Notes under the pieces: model-generated | The model's database searches: none | What the model saw: only the letters and a program-made list of their open reading frames with translations | Told to the model about the DNA's origin: nothing | Shown here: positions 36,494-44,568 of the stretch, piece after piece | Layout: every line of letters starts with the position of its first letter | How positions within the stretch are numbered: the stretch's first letter is position 1 | Translations under genes and position numbers: made by a program | NCBI GenBank assembly: GCA_049965815.1 | Contig: JBMFVV010000011.1 | Location: 1 to 47,545 of the forward strand | Origin: GCA-001856825 sp049965815 | GTDB lineage: Archaea > Thermoplasmatota > Thermoplasmata > Thermoplasmatales > GCA-001856825 | Length of the DNA stretch: 47,545 nt | Reading direction: 5' to 3'

Positions 36494-36996
36494 AAGAACA
36501 CCCCTGCAAGAATTTCAGCTATCAGTATTATCACGACCATCAGGCCAACCGTAATGAATGAAAGGATGTGGGCTATCCTTCTCATCCTTTTAAGCTCATC
36601 AAATTTGCCAGCCTCTGCAAGTTTTGGAAACTTTTTGCCGTGCCAGAGATTGTTTCCGTAGAGGATTCCGTACATCAATGCTACTGCTACTATTTTGACC
36701 GTCAGAACATATCCCCATTGTGTCTTGATAGCGCTGCCGAATGAGGTGAAATATGAAGGCTGATAAAGGTAAACGAGCAGCAAACCAGTCAGCGTGAGGA
36801 GCACTATGGATACGTTTGTCCATAAAGCATATTTTTCCCCCATCACAGTCATGAACCTTGTCCTCTGTTTTTCTTCCGGCATAGCTACACTGCTTGCCGG
36901 CCATATAATTACCCATACAAATATTGAGGACCCTACAAGAAATATGGCACAGATTACGTGAATGAAAAGTATTGAAATCATCAGTAGGTCAAACAT
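36490..36996 (-). CDS. CopD/HemJ-like four-helix membrane protein
   Basis: The 168-residue protein has four to five membrane segments (about 5-32, 58-79, 93-116, 141-167). H13 lies in the first helix, K101 in the third (GYVLTVKIVAV), and H119 and H143 lie further on. Size, topology and the His/Lys placement resemble HemJ, the haem-containing protoporphyrinogen oxidase, and the wider CopD/DUF2269 group of small membrane haem or copper proteins. It sits between the radical SAM protein and HemL in the haem cluster, and no soluble HemY/HemG-type oxidase is seen. It is therefore a candidate for the missing porphyrinogen oxidation step. The family call is moderate, the function inferred. Confidence 0.7.
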   Translation of the reverse strand: MFDLLMISILFIHVICAIFLVGSSIFVWVIIWPASSVAMPEEKQRTRFMTVMGEKYALWTNVSIVLLTLTGLLLVYLYQPSYFTSFGSAIKTQWGYVLTVKIVAVALMYGILYGNNLWHGKKFPKLAEAGKFDELKRMRRIAHILSFITVGLMVVIILIAEILAGVFF

Positions 36997-37008
36997 ATAA
37001 AGACCGAA

Positions 37009-38139
37009 TCACGTAGCGCTATTCAAAGCTTTCATGACCTTTGGAATATATGAGCAACGCGGATCCTCCTGGAATATGTCGCCGTAATAGCTGTACGCCC
37101 TTGATCTTGAGCCGCCGCATATATCGGAATACTCACAGACACCGCACCTTCCCTTGAAATTACTTGGATCCCTCAATTTCACTAACGTATCGTTGTACCT
37201 GTAGATATCGACTATTGATTTCTCCTTCACGTTCCCCAGCTTGATCGGAAGAAATCCAGACGGGTTTACGTCGCCGTTGTGCGCAACGAATATTATCCCC
37301 TTCCCGTCCCTCGTCTGACTGGTATGACCCTTTGGCCTGTCCCCCGGTTTACCTAGAATTCCAACAGTATCTTCCACCAATTTTGAGTAAAGATAACCTC
37401 CCTTGTATTCGCTCTTCTCCCTTTCGATGAGAATCCTTCTGAAAAATGGTGCTTCAACTGTCCTTATGGAGATACCATATCTTGAGGCAAACTCTAGATA
37501 GTTGAACACATCCTCATATGCTTCAGGATCAAGGTCTTCCCTGTCTATTCCCCTACCAGTTTTTATCAGCGAAAATACCTCCCAGGTCTTAACCTTCGTA
37601 TCCAGCAATATTTTCAACAGCTGCGGGAGCTCATGAACATTCCTCTTGAATACGGCCGTATTGATTTGGAGGGTAAACCCTTCTGAAATAACCTTTCTGA
37701 CAAGGTATAAAGTCTTGTCAAACGTTCCTATGTAGCCCCTGAGCCAGTCATGAGTGTCGGATGATGCACCGTCGAGACTGAGTGACAGGGATTTTACCCC
37801 GTATCTCTTCATCATTGCAAAGGCATCGTCGTTTAGGAGGGGAGTTGCACTAGGGGACATGGATGCAGGTATGCCCAGTTCCTTCGATTTCTTCAGTATT
37901 TCTTCGAGCCCCTTCTTCTTCATTATGTCTCCGCCCGTGAGTATGAGCACTGGATAAGGGCTCCCGAATTCCTTCACCTGTTCCACGAATGACAGTGATT
38001 GTTCAAGGTTCATCTCGTCAGGTAACGCCTCCAGGAGTGCGGATGCTCTGCAGTGCTTGCAGGCCAGGTCGCAAGCCTTTGTAGTTTCCCAAAATATGAG
38101 TATGGGCTTGGAGTTATAATCTATTGGATGTGGATTCAC
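37009..38139 (-). CDS. Radical SAM/SPASM protein, AhbD-like (possible coproheme decarboxylase)
   Basis: C23, C27 and C30 (CDLACKHC) hold the radical SAM cluster, LTGGD replaces the usual GGEP, and the C-terminal SPASM region has C332, C335, C341 and C362 for a second cluster. The GHTSQTRDGKGIIFVAHNGDVNPSGFLP block is shared with TIGR04053 proteins and with the AhbC/AhbD/NirJ tetrapyrrole enzymes. AhbD converts coproheme to haem b. Lying at the divergent centre of the haem island, this protein is the likeliest last-step enzyme here, but TIGR04053 members outside haem loci have unknown functions, so the role is inferred. Confidence 0.8.
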   Translation of the reverse strand: MNPHPIDYNSKPILIFWETTKACDLACKHCRASALLEALPDEMNLEQSLSFVEQVKEFGSPYPVLILTGGDIMKKKGLEEILKKSKELGIPASMSPSATPLLNDDAFAMMKRYGVKSLSLSLDGASSDTHDWLRGYIGTFDKTLYLVRKVISEGFTLQINTAVFKRNVHELPQLLKILLDTKVKTWEVFSLIKTGRGIDREDLDPEAYEDVFNYLEFASRYGISIRTVEAPFFRRILIEREKSEYKGGYLYSKLVEDTVGILGKPGDRPKGHTSQTRDGKGIIFVAHNGDVNPSGFLPIKLGNVKEKSIVDIYRYNDTLVKLRDPSNFKGRCGVCEYSDICGGSRSRAYSYYGDIFQEDPRCSYIPKVMKALNSAT

Positions 38140-38403
38140 TGAGGGTAGATTAATGAATTCTATTTAAGAGAAACGTAACTTTTCAAATCACTCAATAATC
38201 GCATTCGTGGTCACATTGAGTCATTATTCAGGGTAAATGGTAAACCATTCAACATTTAGTGGCATAGGGAAGGCGAGATCTTTCGCCTTCATGAAATCGC
38301 TGACGACGCATGTATTTCCGTCTTCTAATCCAGGTTACATCTAGGTAATTAGTTTCATCTCCTAAACTTCAAAATGATTTATACTCCGAACCATTAAAGA
38401 GCG
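38140..38403. promoter_or_regulatory. Divergent control region of the haem island
   Basis: This 264-base region lies between the minus-strand haem run and hemE. It contains the palindrome AATGG-TAAA-CCATT (38236-38249) and a hairpin GAAGGCGA-GATCTT-TCGCCTTC (38269-38290) with an eight-pair stem. TATA-like boxes lie near 38160-38168 (minus strand, CTTAAATAG) and 38378-38384 (plus strand, TTTATAC, 26 bases before ATG 38407). The inverted repeats are candidate operators for haem- or iron-responsive control of both transcripts; no protein partner is identified. Confidence 0.5.
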
Positions 38404-38406
38404 TTG

Positions 38407-39375
38407 ATGGAAGGGAAAAAGATACTGAAGATTGCAAAGGGAGAACTGCAAGACAATGCAGTCTGGTTCATGAGACAGGCAGGTAGGTACCTTCCAGAGT
38501 ATGAATCACTGAAGGCAGGGCGTCCGTTCCTCCAATTTCTGAGAGACCCTGAGGCGATATATGACGTCTCATCGCTACCTCTGAAGTATCTTGACACAGA
38601 TGCCATAGTTGTGTTCACAGACATCCTTCTGCCATATACGAGGATGGGTTACAACGTGAATTATGAGAACGGAATATCTGTGACAAAGAATAATGACACG
38701 GGTTCCGATTATTATTCCCCCCTTTCAAACGGGATTAGAAAAATAGTGGGAAATCAGTCTGAAAAAACAGTTATTGGAGTAGTTGGTGGTCCATTCACGA
38801 CCCTATCTTACATTTATGACGGAGGGAGTAACGGATATCGTAAGACAAAGGAGAAGTTGATTTCAGGTGATGACAGCGTTTTGTCTTTACTGACGGAAGA
38901 GATCATTAAATTTGCAAAAATTCAGTCAGATTCAGGCGCAGACGTGATACAGGTCTTTGATAGCTGGCTTGGAAGTGTTTCTGAATCATTTTACCTGAAA
39001 TATATAAGAGAGAATGAATCCTATTTCATAGAGAAGATCAAGGGTCTGGGAAGACCTGTCATTTTCTACAGCGAGGGATCATCGCATCTTTACAGGCAGT
39101 TCCTAGAATTGAAACCAGACGTATTCTCCATCGACTGGAGGATGGAACTGGATGGATTCAGAGAAATATGCGGCGACTGTATAGTACAGGGAAATCTTGA
39201 CCCGCATGTCCTTGGATCAGATGATCAGTACCTGAGGGAAGAAACAAGAAGAATCATGAAACAGGGGAGCCACTTCAGGGGCCACATATTCAACCTCGGC
39301 CATGGCGTGAAACCGTGGACTGACTGGAGAAAACTATCGCTTGTAGCATCGGAGGTCCATAAATTTGAAAGATAA
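38407..39375 (+). CDS. hemE: Uroporphyrinogen decarboxylase HemE
   Basis: HemE removes four acetate carboxyls to give coproporphyrinogen III. The N-terminal signature WFMRQAGRYLPEY contains the two substrate-binding arginines, and VFTDILLPYTRMG supplies the central aspartate. GGPFTTLSYI, DSWLGSVS and FNLGHGVKPWT complete the pattern. Most archaea make haem via siroheme and lack HemE, so its presence sets the pathway type here. A TTG sits just before the ATG; the TATA box spacing favours ATG 38407 on a leaderless mRNA. Confidence 0.95.
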   Translation: MEGKKILKIAKGELQDNAVWFMRQAGRYLPEYESLKAGRPFLQFLRDPEAIYDVSSLPLKYLDTDAIVVFTDILLPYTRMGYNVNYENGISVTKNNDTGSDYYSPLSNGIRKIVGNQSEKTVIGVVGGPFTTLSYIYDGGSNGYRKTKEKLISGDDSVLSLLTEEIIKFAKIQSDSGADVIQVFDSWLGSVSESFYLKYIRENESYFIEKIKGLGRPVIFYSEGSSHLYRQFLELKPDVFSIDWRMELDGFREICGDCIVQGNLDPHVLGSDDQYLREETRRIMKQGSHFRGHIFNLGHGVKPWTDWRKLSLVASEVHKFER

Positions 39376-40210
39376 GGCTGTAGTGTTGATGTATTACGGA
39401 TTTCCAGAGAAGAGGGAAGAGATGCGTGAATATCTGAAAGGTATTCTTCATGGGAAGGATCCTCCTGAGAATCTTGTCAGAGAAAATCTCGAAAAACTTG
39501 ACATCGTTGGTGGGGAAACACCTTCAATTAAGATAGTGAATAGCATTAAGGAGAAGATTTCACGGAGACTTGGAACCGAAAATTACAACGTCTATCTACT
39601 CTCTAAGCACTACAAGCCATCCCTCAATGAGGCATACAGCATTATTTCTGAACCTGAAATTTACGAAGTTCCACTCTTTCCAGTTTATTCAAAATTCATT
39701 TTTGACGGTTACTTTGATCCAGTAGAAAGGCAGTTGAAGGGCAGGCGGCTTATCAGGATCATGAACATAGGATATGAAAGAGGCATGATCGATTTCTTTA
39801 GGGAAAGAATTAGGAACGATAGGGAATCCATCCTGACTTTTTCTGCACACAGCATCCCACTTGAAAATTATGATCCTTATTCAGAATCTATACAGAAGCT
39901 TTCACGAACGATAGCCGGTGAGAGAGAATTCATCAACATATACCACAGTCAGGGACCGTTTCATCCGAAGTGGCTCACGCCTTACCCAGAATATTCTATC
40001 TCATATGCAAGGGACAACGGATACCGGAGAATACAGATTGTACCGATCGGATTCATATACGAGCACCTTGAGGTACTCTACGATCTGGACTACAAACTGA
40101 AAGGGGAAGCAGAGAAGGAGGGGATAGGGTACGAAAGGGTTCCGCTACCAAACGATTCTGATGTGGTAATAGATGCGATAGCTAACCTGATAGAAAGAAC
40201 TAGATTCTAA
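39365..40210 (+). CDS. hemH: Ferrochelatase HemH
   Basis: HemH inserts Fe2+ into a porphyrin: coproporphyrin III if the decarboxylation step comes last, protoporphyrin IX otherwise. FSAHSIP holds the metal-binding H162, and IGFIYEHLEVLYDLD the partner E233; YHSQGPFHPKWLTPYPE lines the porphyrin pocket. The 281 residues are at the short end for the family, without a C-terminal 2Fe-2S cysteine set. The TTG start at 39365 is supported by GGAGGT at 39351-39356, eight bases upstream, and the gene overlaps hemE by 11 bases, so the two are coupled. Confidence 0.92.
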   Translation: MKDKAVVLMYYGFPEKREEMREYLKGILHGKDPPENLVRENLEKLDIVGGETPSIKIVNSIKEKISRRLGTENYNVYLLSKHYKPSLNEAYSIISEPEIYEVPLFPVYSKFIFDGYFDPVERQLKGRRLIRIMNIGYERGMIDFFRERIRNDRESILTFSAHSIPLENYDPYSESIQKLSRTIAGEREFINIYHSQGPFHPKWLTPYPEYSISYARDNGYRRIQIVPIGFIYEHLEVLYDLDYKLKGEAEKEGIGYERVPLPNDSDVVIDAIANLIERTRF

Positions 40211-40282
40211 CTACCTGCTTCTTCGTTACCGTACAGCCCTAGAGCTGAGGAAATGATATATCACACGCAGTTATACTGATGC

Positions 40283-42700
40283 ATGATTGATCAAGAATTC
40301 AAACCCTTTGTACTCACGGGCTATGAACTTCAGCTAGAGCGGGAAAAACAGTTCAATCTGAAGAGGACTGTGATTGACATAAAGATCAATTTTGAAGAGA
40401 GAGCCGTAGAAGGCAAGGTGGAATTGGACCTCAAGGTTAGCAGTCTTGCACAAGACAATCTGGAGATTGATGCAGCTGATATGGAGATCTATAACGTTTC
40501 TGTGAGGGGAGTACCAACCAGTTTTGATACATATTCTGACAGGATAGTGGTTCACGGTGATTTCAGGGCTTTTTCCGATTACATTATTACCATAACATAC
40601 AAATCATACCCAAAGAGGGGTGGGTACTTCGTTGAAGACGAAGGTGGGCTACAGTTCTGGACCCACGGACAGAGTACTGACAACCATGCGTGGTTCCCCT
40701 GCTTTGACTACCCGAACACTAGAAGCGCTTATGAGATCAGGGTTACCGTACCGAGGGATTATACTGTTATAAGCAACGGGAAACTCTATGAAAGGGTAGA
40801 TGGTGATTTCTCAACTTTCATTTTTAAGGAAGATTTCCGGTTCCCGGCCTATTTGGTAAGCGTGATAGCGGGAAAATTCAAATTCATCAAGCAGGAATGG
40901 GAGGGTATACCGATAACTTCATACTTCCTTCCTAAATTTGAATCACTTGCAGAAAGGTCCTTCCAGAACTCTAAGGACATGATGGAATTCATAAGCCAGA
41001 AGACTGGTGTGAAGTACCCATATTCAAAATACGATCAAACTTGCGTGTCACAATTTGTAATGGGAGGGATGGAAAACATAACCGCCACAACGCTGACGGA
41101 CAGAACTCTCCACGATGAGGTGGCCCATCTGGATTACCAGTCAGAGTCCTTGGTCTGCCATGAGATGGCTCACCAGTGGTTTGGAGATTATGTAACCTGC
41201 AAGGACTGGTCTCAGGCCTGGTTGAACGAGGGCTTTGCAACTTTCATAGCGCTCATATATACTGAAAAATTGAACGGGAAGGACGAATTCCTTGTTCAGG
41301 TGGAGAGTACCAAGCATATATACCTGCAGGAATATTCTGAGAGATACGGGAGACCCATAATAGAGAGAAAGTATAAAGAGCCTGAAGAGTTGTTCGACAG
41401 ACACCTTTACCAGAAGGCATCCCTGTTCCTGAGATACCTTAACTTCTACTTGGGTGACAAAATTTTCTGGTCTGGAGTGAAGGAGTACCTGGAGACAAAC
41501 AAAATGAATGGGGTCTCCACAGATGATTTCAGGAAGGCAATATCAAATGTATCTGGGTTCTCTCTAGAGAGGCTATTTCACCAATTCCTAGACGAAGTCG
41601 GGCATCCGGAGTTCAGAGTAGAGGAGAATACTGTCAGAGGAAAAGTACAGATCAAGATCACACAAACGGGAAGATTGTTCAATTTGAAAGTGCCCGTGAG
41701 GATTTACTATGAAGGCAAGAAGGAGGATATGAACATCCAAATTGACAGCAAACTGACTCAGCTGGAATTTGACAGGAAAACCTACCGGGCATTCTCCTTG
41801 GATCCAGAAAGCAATGTTCTGAGCACGATACAGACGGAAGTTTCGAGGGAGACATATCGCTACATTCTCAGGAATGGGGAAAGCATAATAGAAAGAGCAA
41901 GGGCCACAGCTGGACTCGAGAAATTTGGAACATCTGAAATTCCTTTCCTCGCGGAGTCATTTGATGAAGAGAAGTTCTGGTATGTTAAGGGGAAAATAGC
42001 AGAATCTATATCCAGGATAGGGGGAGAAAAAGCATCGGTTGCCATAAGAAAGATGCTGGATGACAACGACTACAAAGTGAGACGTGAAGTTGCAAAAGTC
42101 GCTTCAGGCATTAAGGACGAAAAGTTACTTGATAAGCTGATAGAGATGTTTGAAAAAGAAAAGGGTTACCGACTGAAGGCAAATCTCATCCAAAGTGCGC
42201 AGAAAATTGGGGGCGAAAAGTCGAAGGAGATGCTCCTAAAGGGTTTAGAAACGGAATCTTACGACAGCATTATCAGGGTAGCATCGTTAAACGCACTTGG
42301 TGAACTTGCTGATATTTCCACCCTAAACAATGTGAAGAAATACCTTGGAAAGAAATACAACTGGCAGACCAGATCTGCAGCTATTTCAGCTGTTGCTAAG
42401 TTCTACTGGAAGGATCGCTCTGTGGTTGATATCCTTTTGAAGGGACTGGATGATGAATATTTCATGGTGAGGGAAAATGCAGCTAATGGAATTAGGGCAA
42501 CAGGTAACCAGGAGCTAATTTCGAAATTGTCAACATATCTTTCAAAGGAACCTTATGGATTTGTGAAGAGAGTACTACGCGAGGCACTGGAGGTAAAAGA
42601 ACCACCTGTACCACAGGATTTCAAATCTGTAAAGGAAGAACTTGATATGCTTAAGGAAAGGGTCACTAAACTGGAATCCAAGAAGATAGCTAGGAAGTAG
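40283..42700 (+). CDS. M1 aminopeptidase with C-terminal HEAT-like repeats
   Basis: A zinc aminopeptidase of the gluzincin family, related to the tricorn-interacting factors F2/F3 that trim peptides from the proteasome/tricorn. GGMEN binds the substrate N-terminus, HEMAHQW at 293-299 and E316 in WLNEGFA bind zinc, and the N-terminal beta-domain precedes them. From about residue 540, repeated helical pairs (SVAIRKMLDDNDYKVRREVAKVA, AANGIRATGNQELISKLSTYL) look like HEAT/PBS-lyase repeats. The tail is basic and coiled (LDMLKERVTKLES). Such a repeat domain replaces the usual helical C-terminal domain and may bind a partner protein. The 805 residues are complete. Confidence 0.92.
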   Translation: MIDQEFKPFVLTGYELQLEREKQFNLKRTVIDIKINFEERAVEGKVELDLKVSSLAQDNLEIDAADMEIYNVSVRGVPTSFDTYSDRIVVHGDFRAFSDYIITITYKSYPKRGGYFVEDEGGLQFWTHGQSTDNHAWFPCFDYPNTRSAYEIRVTVPRDYTVISNGKLYERVDGDFSTFIFKEDFRFPAYLVSVIAGKFKFIKQEWEGIPITSYFLPKFESLAERSFQNSKDMMEFISQKTGVKYPYSKYDQTCVSQFVMGGMENITATTLTDRTLHDEVAHLDYQSESLVCHEMAHQWFGDYVTCKDWSQAWLNEGFATFIALIYTEKLNGKDEFLVQVESTKHIYLQEYSERYGRPIIERKYKEPEELFDRHLYQKASLFLRYLNFYLGDKIFWSGVKEYLETNKMNGVSTDDFRKAISNVSGFSLERLFHQFLDEVGHPEFRVEENTVRGKVQIKITQTGRLFNLKVPVRIYYEGKKEDMNIQIDSKLTQLEFDRKTYRAFSLDPESNVLSTIQTEVSRETYRYILRNGESIIERARATAGLEKFGTSEIPFLAESFDEEKFWYVKGKIAESISRIGGEKASVAIRKMLDDNDYKVRREVAKVASGIKDEKLLDKLIEMFEKEKGYRLKANLIQSAQKIGGEKSKEMLLKGLETESYDSIIRVASLNALGELADISTLNNVKKYLGKKYNWQTRSAAISAVAKFYWKDRSVVDILLKGLDDEYFMVRENAANGIRATGNQELISKLSTYLSKEPYGFVKRVLREALEVKEPPVPQDFKSVKEELDMLKERVTKLESKKIARK

Positions 42701-43169
42701 GCTATTCTGACAGAAAAGTAACTGAAAAAAACTATCTTTTTCATTTCTATCTTTTATAGCAGTAGTCCAAGTAATCTCTCTGATCATGCATAAAGCCCTA
42801 TCGCTGCGTAAAACATTAACCGTACGACCTGAAAGTATACATCTACTGTTCAGGCAACGGAATCATTAAGGGATATGGATCAGATGTTTGAAGATAAACG
42901 AATTAGCCAGGCCTGGCATAAAGAAAAGTATCTTGAAGGTCTGATGAACTCAGAAAGGTATGTTTTACCGAAGAAGCATGGCTGTTTGATGTACGGTTTT
43001 CACGGGAGAACTATGCTGATGAAATTCGGTGAAAACGCTTGCTTCAGTCTGAGGTAGATCTGCCAATTGAAGGCTATATAGGGTTCTGAGTGTGTGGTAC
43101 GAATAAGAAATAGATTTTAATGAGGCATGACGCAAAAGGCAGAATTTCATATAGATCCGTTCAAATACC
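42701..43169. other. Intergenic stretch left of the IS element
   Basis: No supported gene. A 60-codon frame (42875-43057) has an ATG and varied composition but no recognisable motif or promoter; I list it only here. T-rich sequence just after 42720 probably terminates the aminopeptidase message. The last ten bases (TTCAAATACC, 43160-43169) are repeated to the right of the IS. Confidence 0.4.
43160..43169. repeat. Left copy of the target-site duplication
   Basis: TTCAAATACC directly precedes the left inverted repeat and is identical to 44404-44413 on the other side. Perfect identity of ten bases suggests a fairly recent insertion. Confidence 0.7.
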
Positions 43170-43188
43170 GGTACTGGGACATAAGTAG

Positions 43189-43398
43189 CTAATCCTTTAG
43201 CACTATCACATACACCCGCTTGCCTATGAACTTCCTTGGAACATCTACCTTTCCAGAATTCCCGAATGGGGTGACAGTCTTCTCATAGAGCGTCTCCACC
43301 TCGTCCCGTAAGATGATCTTCTCATTCTTGATAGATATCTCTCTGTCTTTCATCGACATGGGTATATCCATGGACATACTTATATATTTCCATTGCAT
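43189..43398 (-). CDS. DUF2080 transposon-encoded protein (AbrB-like fold)
   Basis: The 69-residue protein ends with YEKTVTPFGNSGKVDVPRKF followed by IGKRVYVIVLKD. This is the DUF2080 pattern found beside archaeal transposases and resembling AbrB/SpoVT swapped-hairpin DNA-binding proteins. It probably binds the element's ends or promoter and regulates transposition. Its start lies eight bases from the divergent transposase start, with a shared TATA-rich block (TACTTATATATTTCC) overlapping its own first codons; the exact start may be one of the internal ATGs. Confidence 0.75.
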   Translation of the reverse strand: MQWKYISMSMDIPMSMKDREISIKNEKIILRDEVETLYEKTVTPFGNSGKVDVPRKFIGKRVYVIVLKD

Positions 43399-43406
43399 TA
43401 CTACTT

Positions 43407-44383
43407 GTGACCGGTGGGAGGATCACACAGAGCAGATATGAGGATTTCAAGGGCACAATAGACTCTCTACTGGATGAATACAGGGATAAATTCTCCCTAC
43501 CCATGACGGTAGACTGGAAGGATTACGAATCCAGCTACAGGACAAGGCTCAGAGGCATGGCATTTGAGCTCAGGGAGATGATAGATTCCTCCTCTGACAT
43601 CACAGTTGATGAGTTTGGAAGACCCTCCCTGTTGAATGCAAGGGAGAAGGTCTTCATCCTTCTTGTTAAAGAGATATTCCGACTGAGCAACAGGAAGGCC
43701 GCTTACCTCCTCCCCCTTCTCGGAATTAGCAAGGACATAAGCTACAAGACGGTAGAGAGACTCTATTCCGATCCCCTCGTCATCATGATACTCAACAACC
43801 TCTTCATGAATTCTCTGAAAAGGAAGGGTATTGCTTCAGTGGATGCGTCAGGTGACGGAACAGGTTATTCCCTAACCGTAACGAAGCACTACCGTTCCAT
43901 AAGGGAGAAGGATGGTGAATTTGTGAAGGAAGGCAAGTTCGTCTACTCCTTTGCCCTGAGGATTTAGCAACAAGGATGTATGTTGTATATGCAGTTTCCG
44001 TGAAATCGGAAATGGATGCATATCGCAAGGCTCTTGAAATGATAGGGAAGATGCGTATTGATCTCAAGAGCGTCCGTCTTGACAAATACTACTCAGGTCA
44101 GAGCATACTTGATGATTTCAATGAAAACACAATGATATTCCTCATCCCAAAGAAGAATTCGCGGATAAGAGGCAGAAGGAACTGGAGGGAAATAATCAGG
44201 CGTTTCATGGAAGACCCGATGAACTACCTGAGGGAATACTTCAAGAGGAATGCATCAGAGTCGGGATTCTCATCCGACAAGAGGACAACTGGCGGTCTGA
44301 TATATCAGAGGAGGAAGGATAGGAAAGAAACATCAGGATTCTGCAAGGGACTCATACACAATCTCATGCTTCTACATGGTTAG
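43407..44383 (+). pseudogene. DDE transposase interrupted by a one-base frameshift
   Basis: Two consecutive frames make one transposase. The first part (43407-43967) begins with GTG and carries the first catalytic aspartate in SVDASGDGTG. The second (from about 43961 to 44383) carries RLDKYYSGQ with the second aspartate and SESGFSSDKR with the glutamate. At about 43957-43961 the text reads CTGAGGATTTA; one added T (CTGATGGATTTA) would give a continuous L-M-D-L-A-T-R-M junction. A single-base deletion, or a sequencing error, has therefore broken the gene. The ends of the coding region match the IS termini, so nothing else is missing. Confidence 0.8.
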
Positions 44384-44403
44384 GGGACTTCTGTCCCAAT
44401 GTC

Positions 44404-44413
44404 TTCAAATACC
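44404..44413. repeat. Right copy of the target-site duplication
   Basis: TTCAAATACC directly follows the right inverted repeat of the IS; see the left copy at 43160-43169. Confidence 0.7.
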
Positions 44414-44568
44414 AGGATAGCTAAATGAAGGCTGTTCATTTATAGAGGAAAAATAATAAGAAGGATTCAAGAAACCGTTAACTATACTAAAATAAATTTA
44501 TTAAATTCAAAATTATTATCAAAAACAATTTATAGTCCTAGTTTCATCTTTACTTTTGAGGTGTTTAC
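44414..44568 (+). promoter_or_regulatory. Promoter and ribosome binding site of the APC transporter
   Basis: Very AT-rich; CAATTTATAGTCC near 44528 is a TATA box, and GAGGTG at 44557-44562 is a Shine-Dalgarno motif six bases before the TTG start. If the IS inserted here recently it left this promoter intact but now sits immediately upstream. Confidence 0.5.

Larger units (their letters stand above)
43170..44403. mobile_element. Insertion sequence of about 1.23 kb, ISA1214-like architecture
   Basis: The left end GGTACTGGGACATAAGT (43170-43186) and the reverse complement of the right end, GACATTGGGACAGAAGT (44387-44403), match at 12 of 17 positions with a shared TGGGACA core. Both termini are flanked by the direct repeat TTCAAATACC (43160-43169 and 44404-44413), a 10-bp target duplication. 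Inside are a DUF2080 gene and a DDE transposase in divergent orientation, with both stop codons close to or inside the inverted repeats. Two genes, about 1.2 kb and an 8-12-bp duplication fit the archaeal ISA1214 group, but that name is an inference from memory. Confidence 0.75.

Noticed and set aside
42875..43057. 60-codon frame between the aminopeptidase and the IS
   Set aside because: No recognisable motif, ribosome binding site or clear promoter; not enough support for a gene call.
43950..43980. Programmed ribosomal frameshift in the transposase
   Set aside because: There is no slippery heptamer or following stem-loop at CTGAGGATTTA; a plain single-base deletion explains it better.
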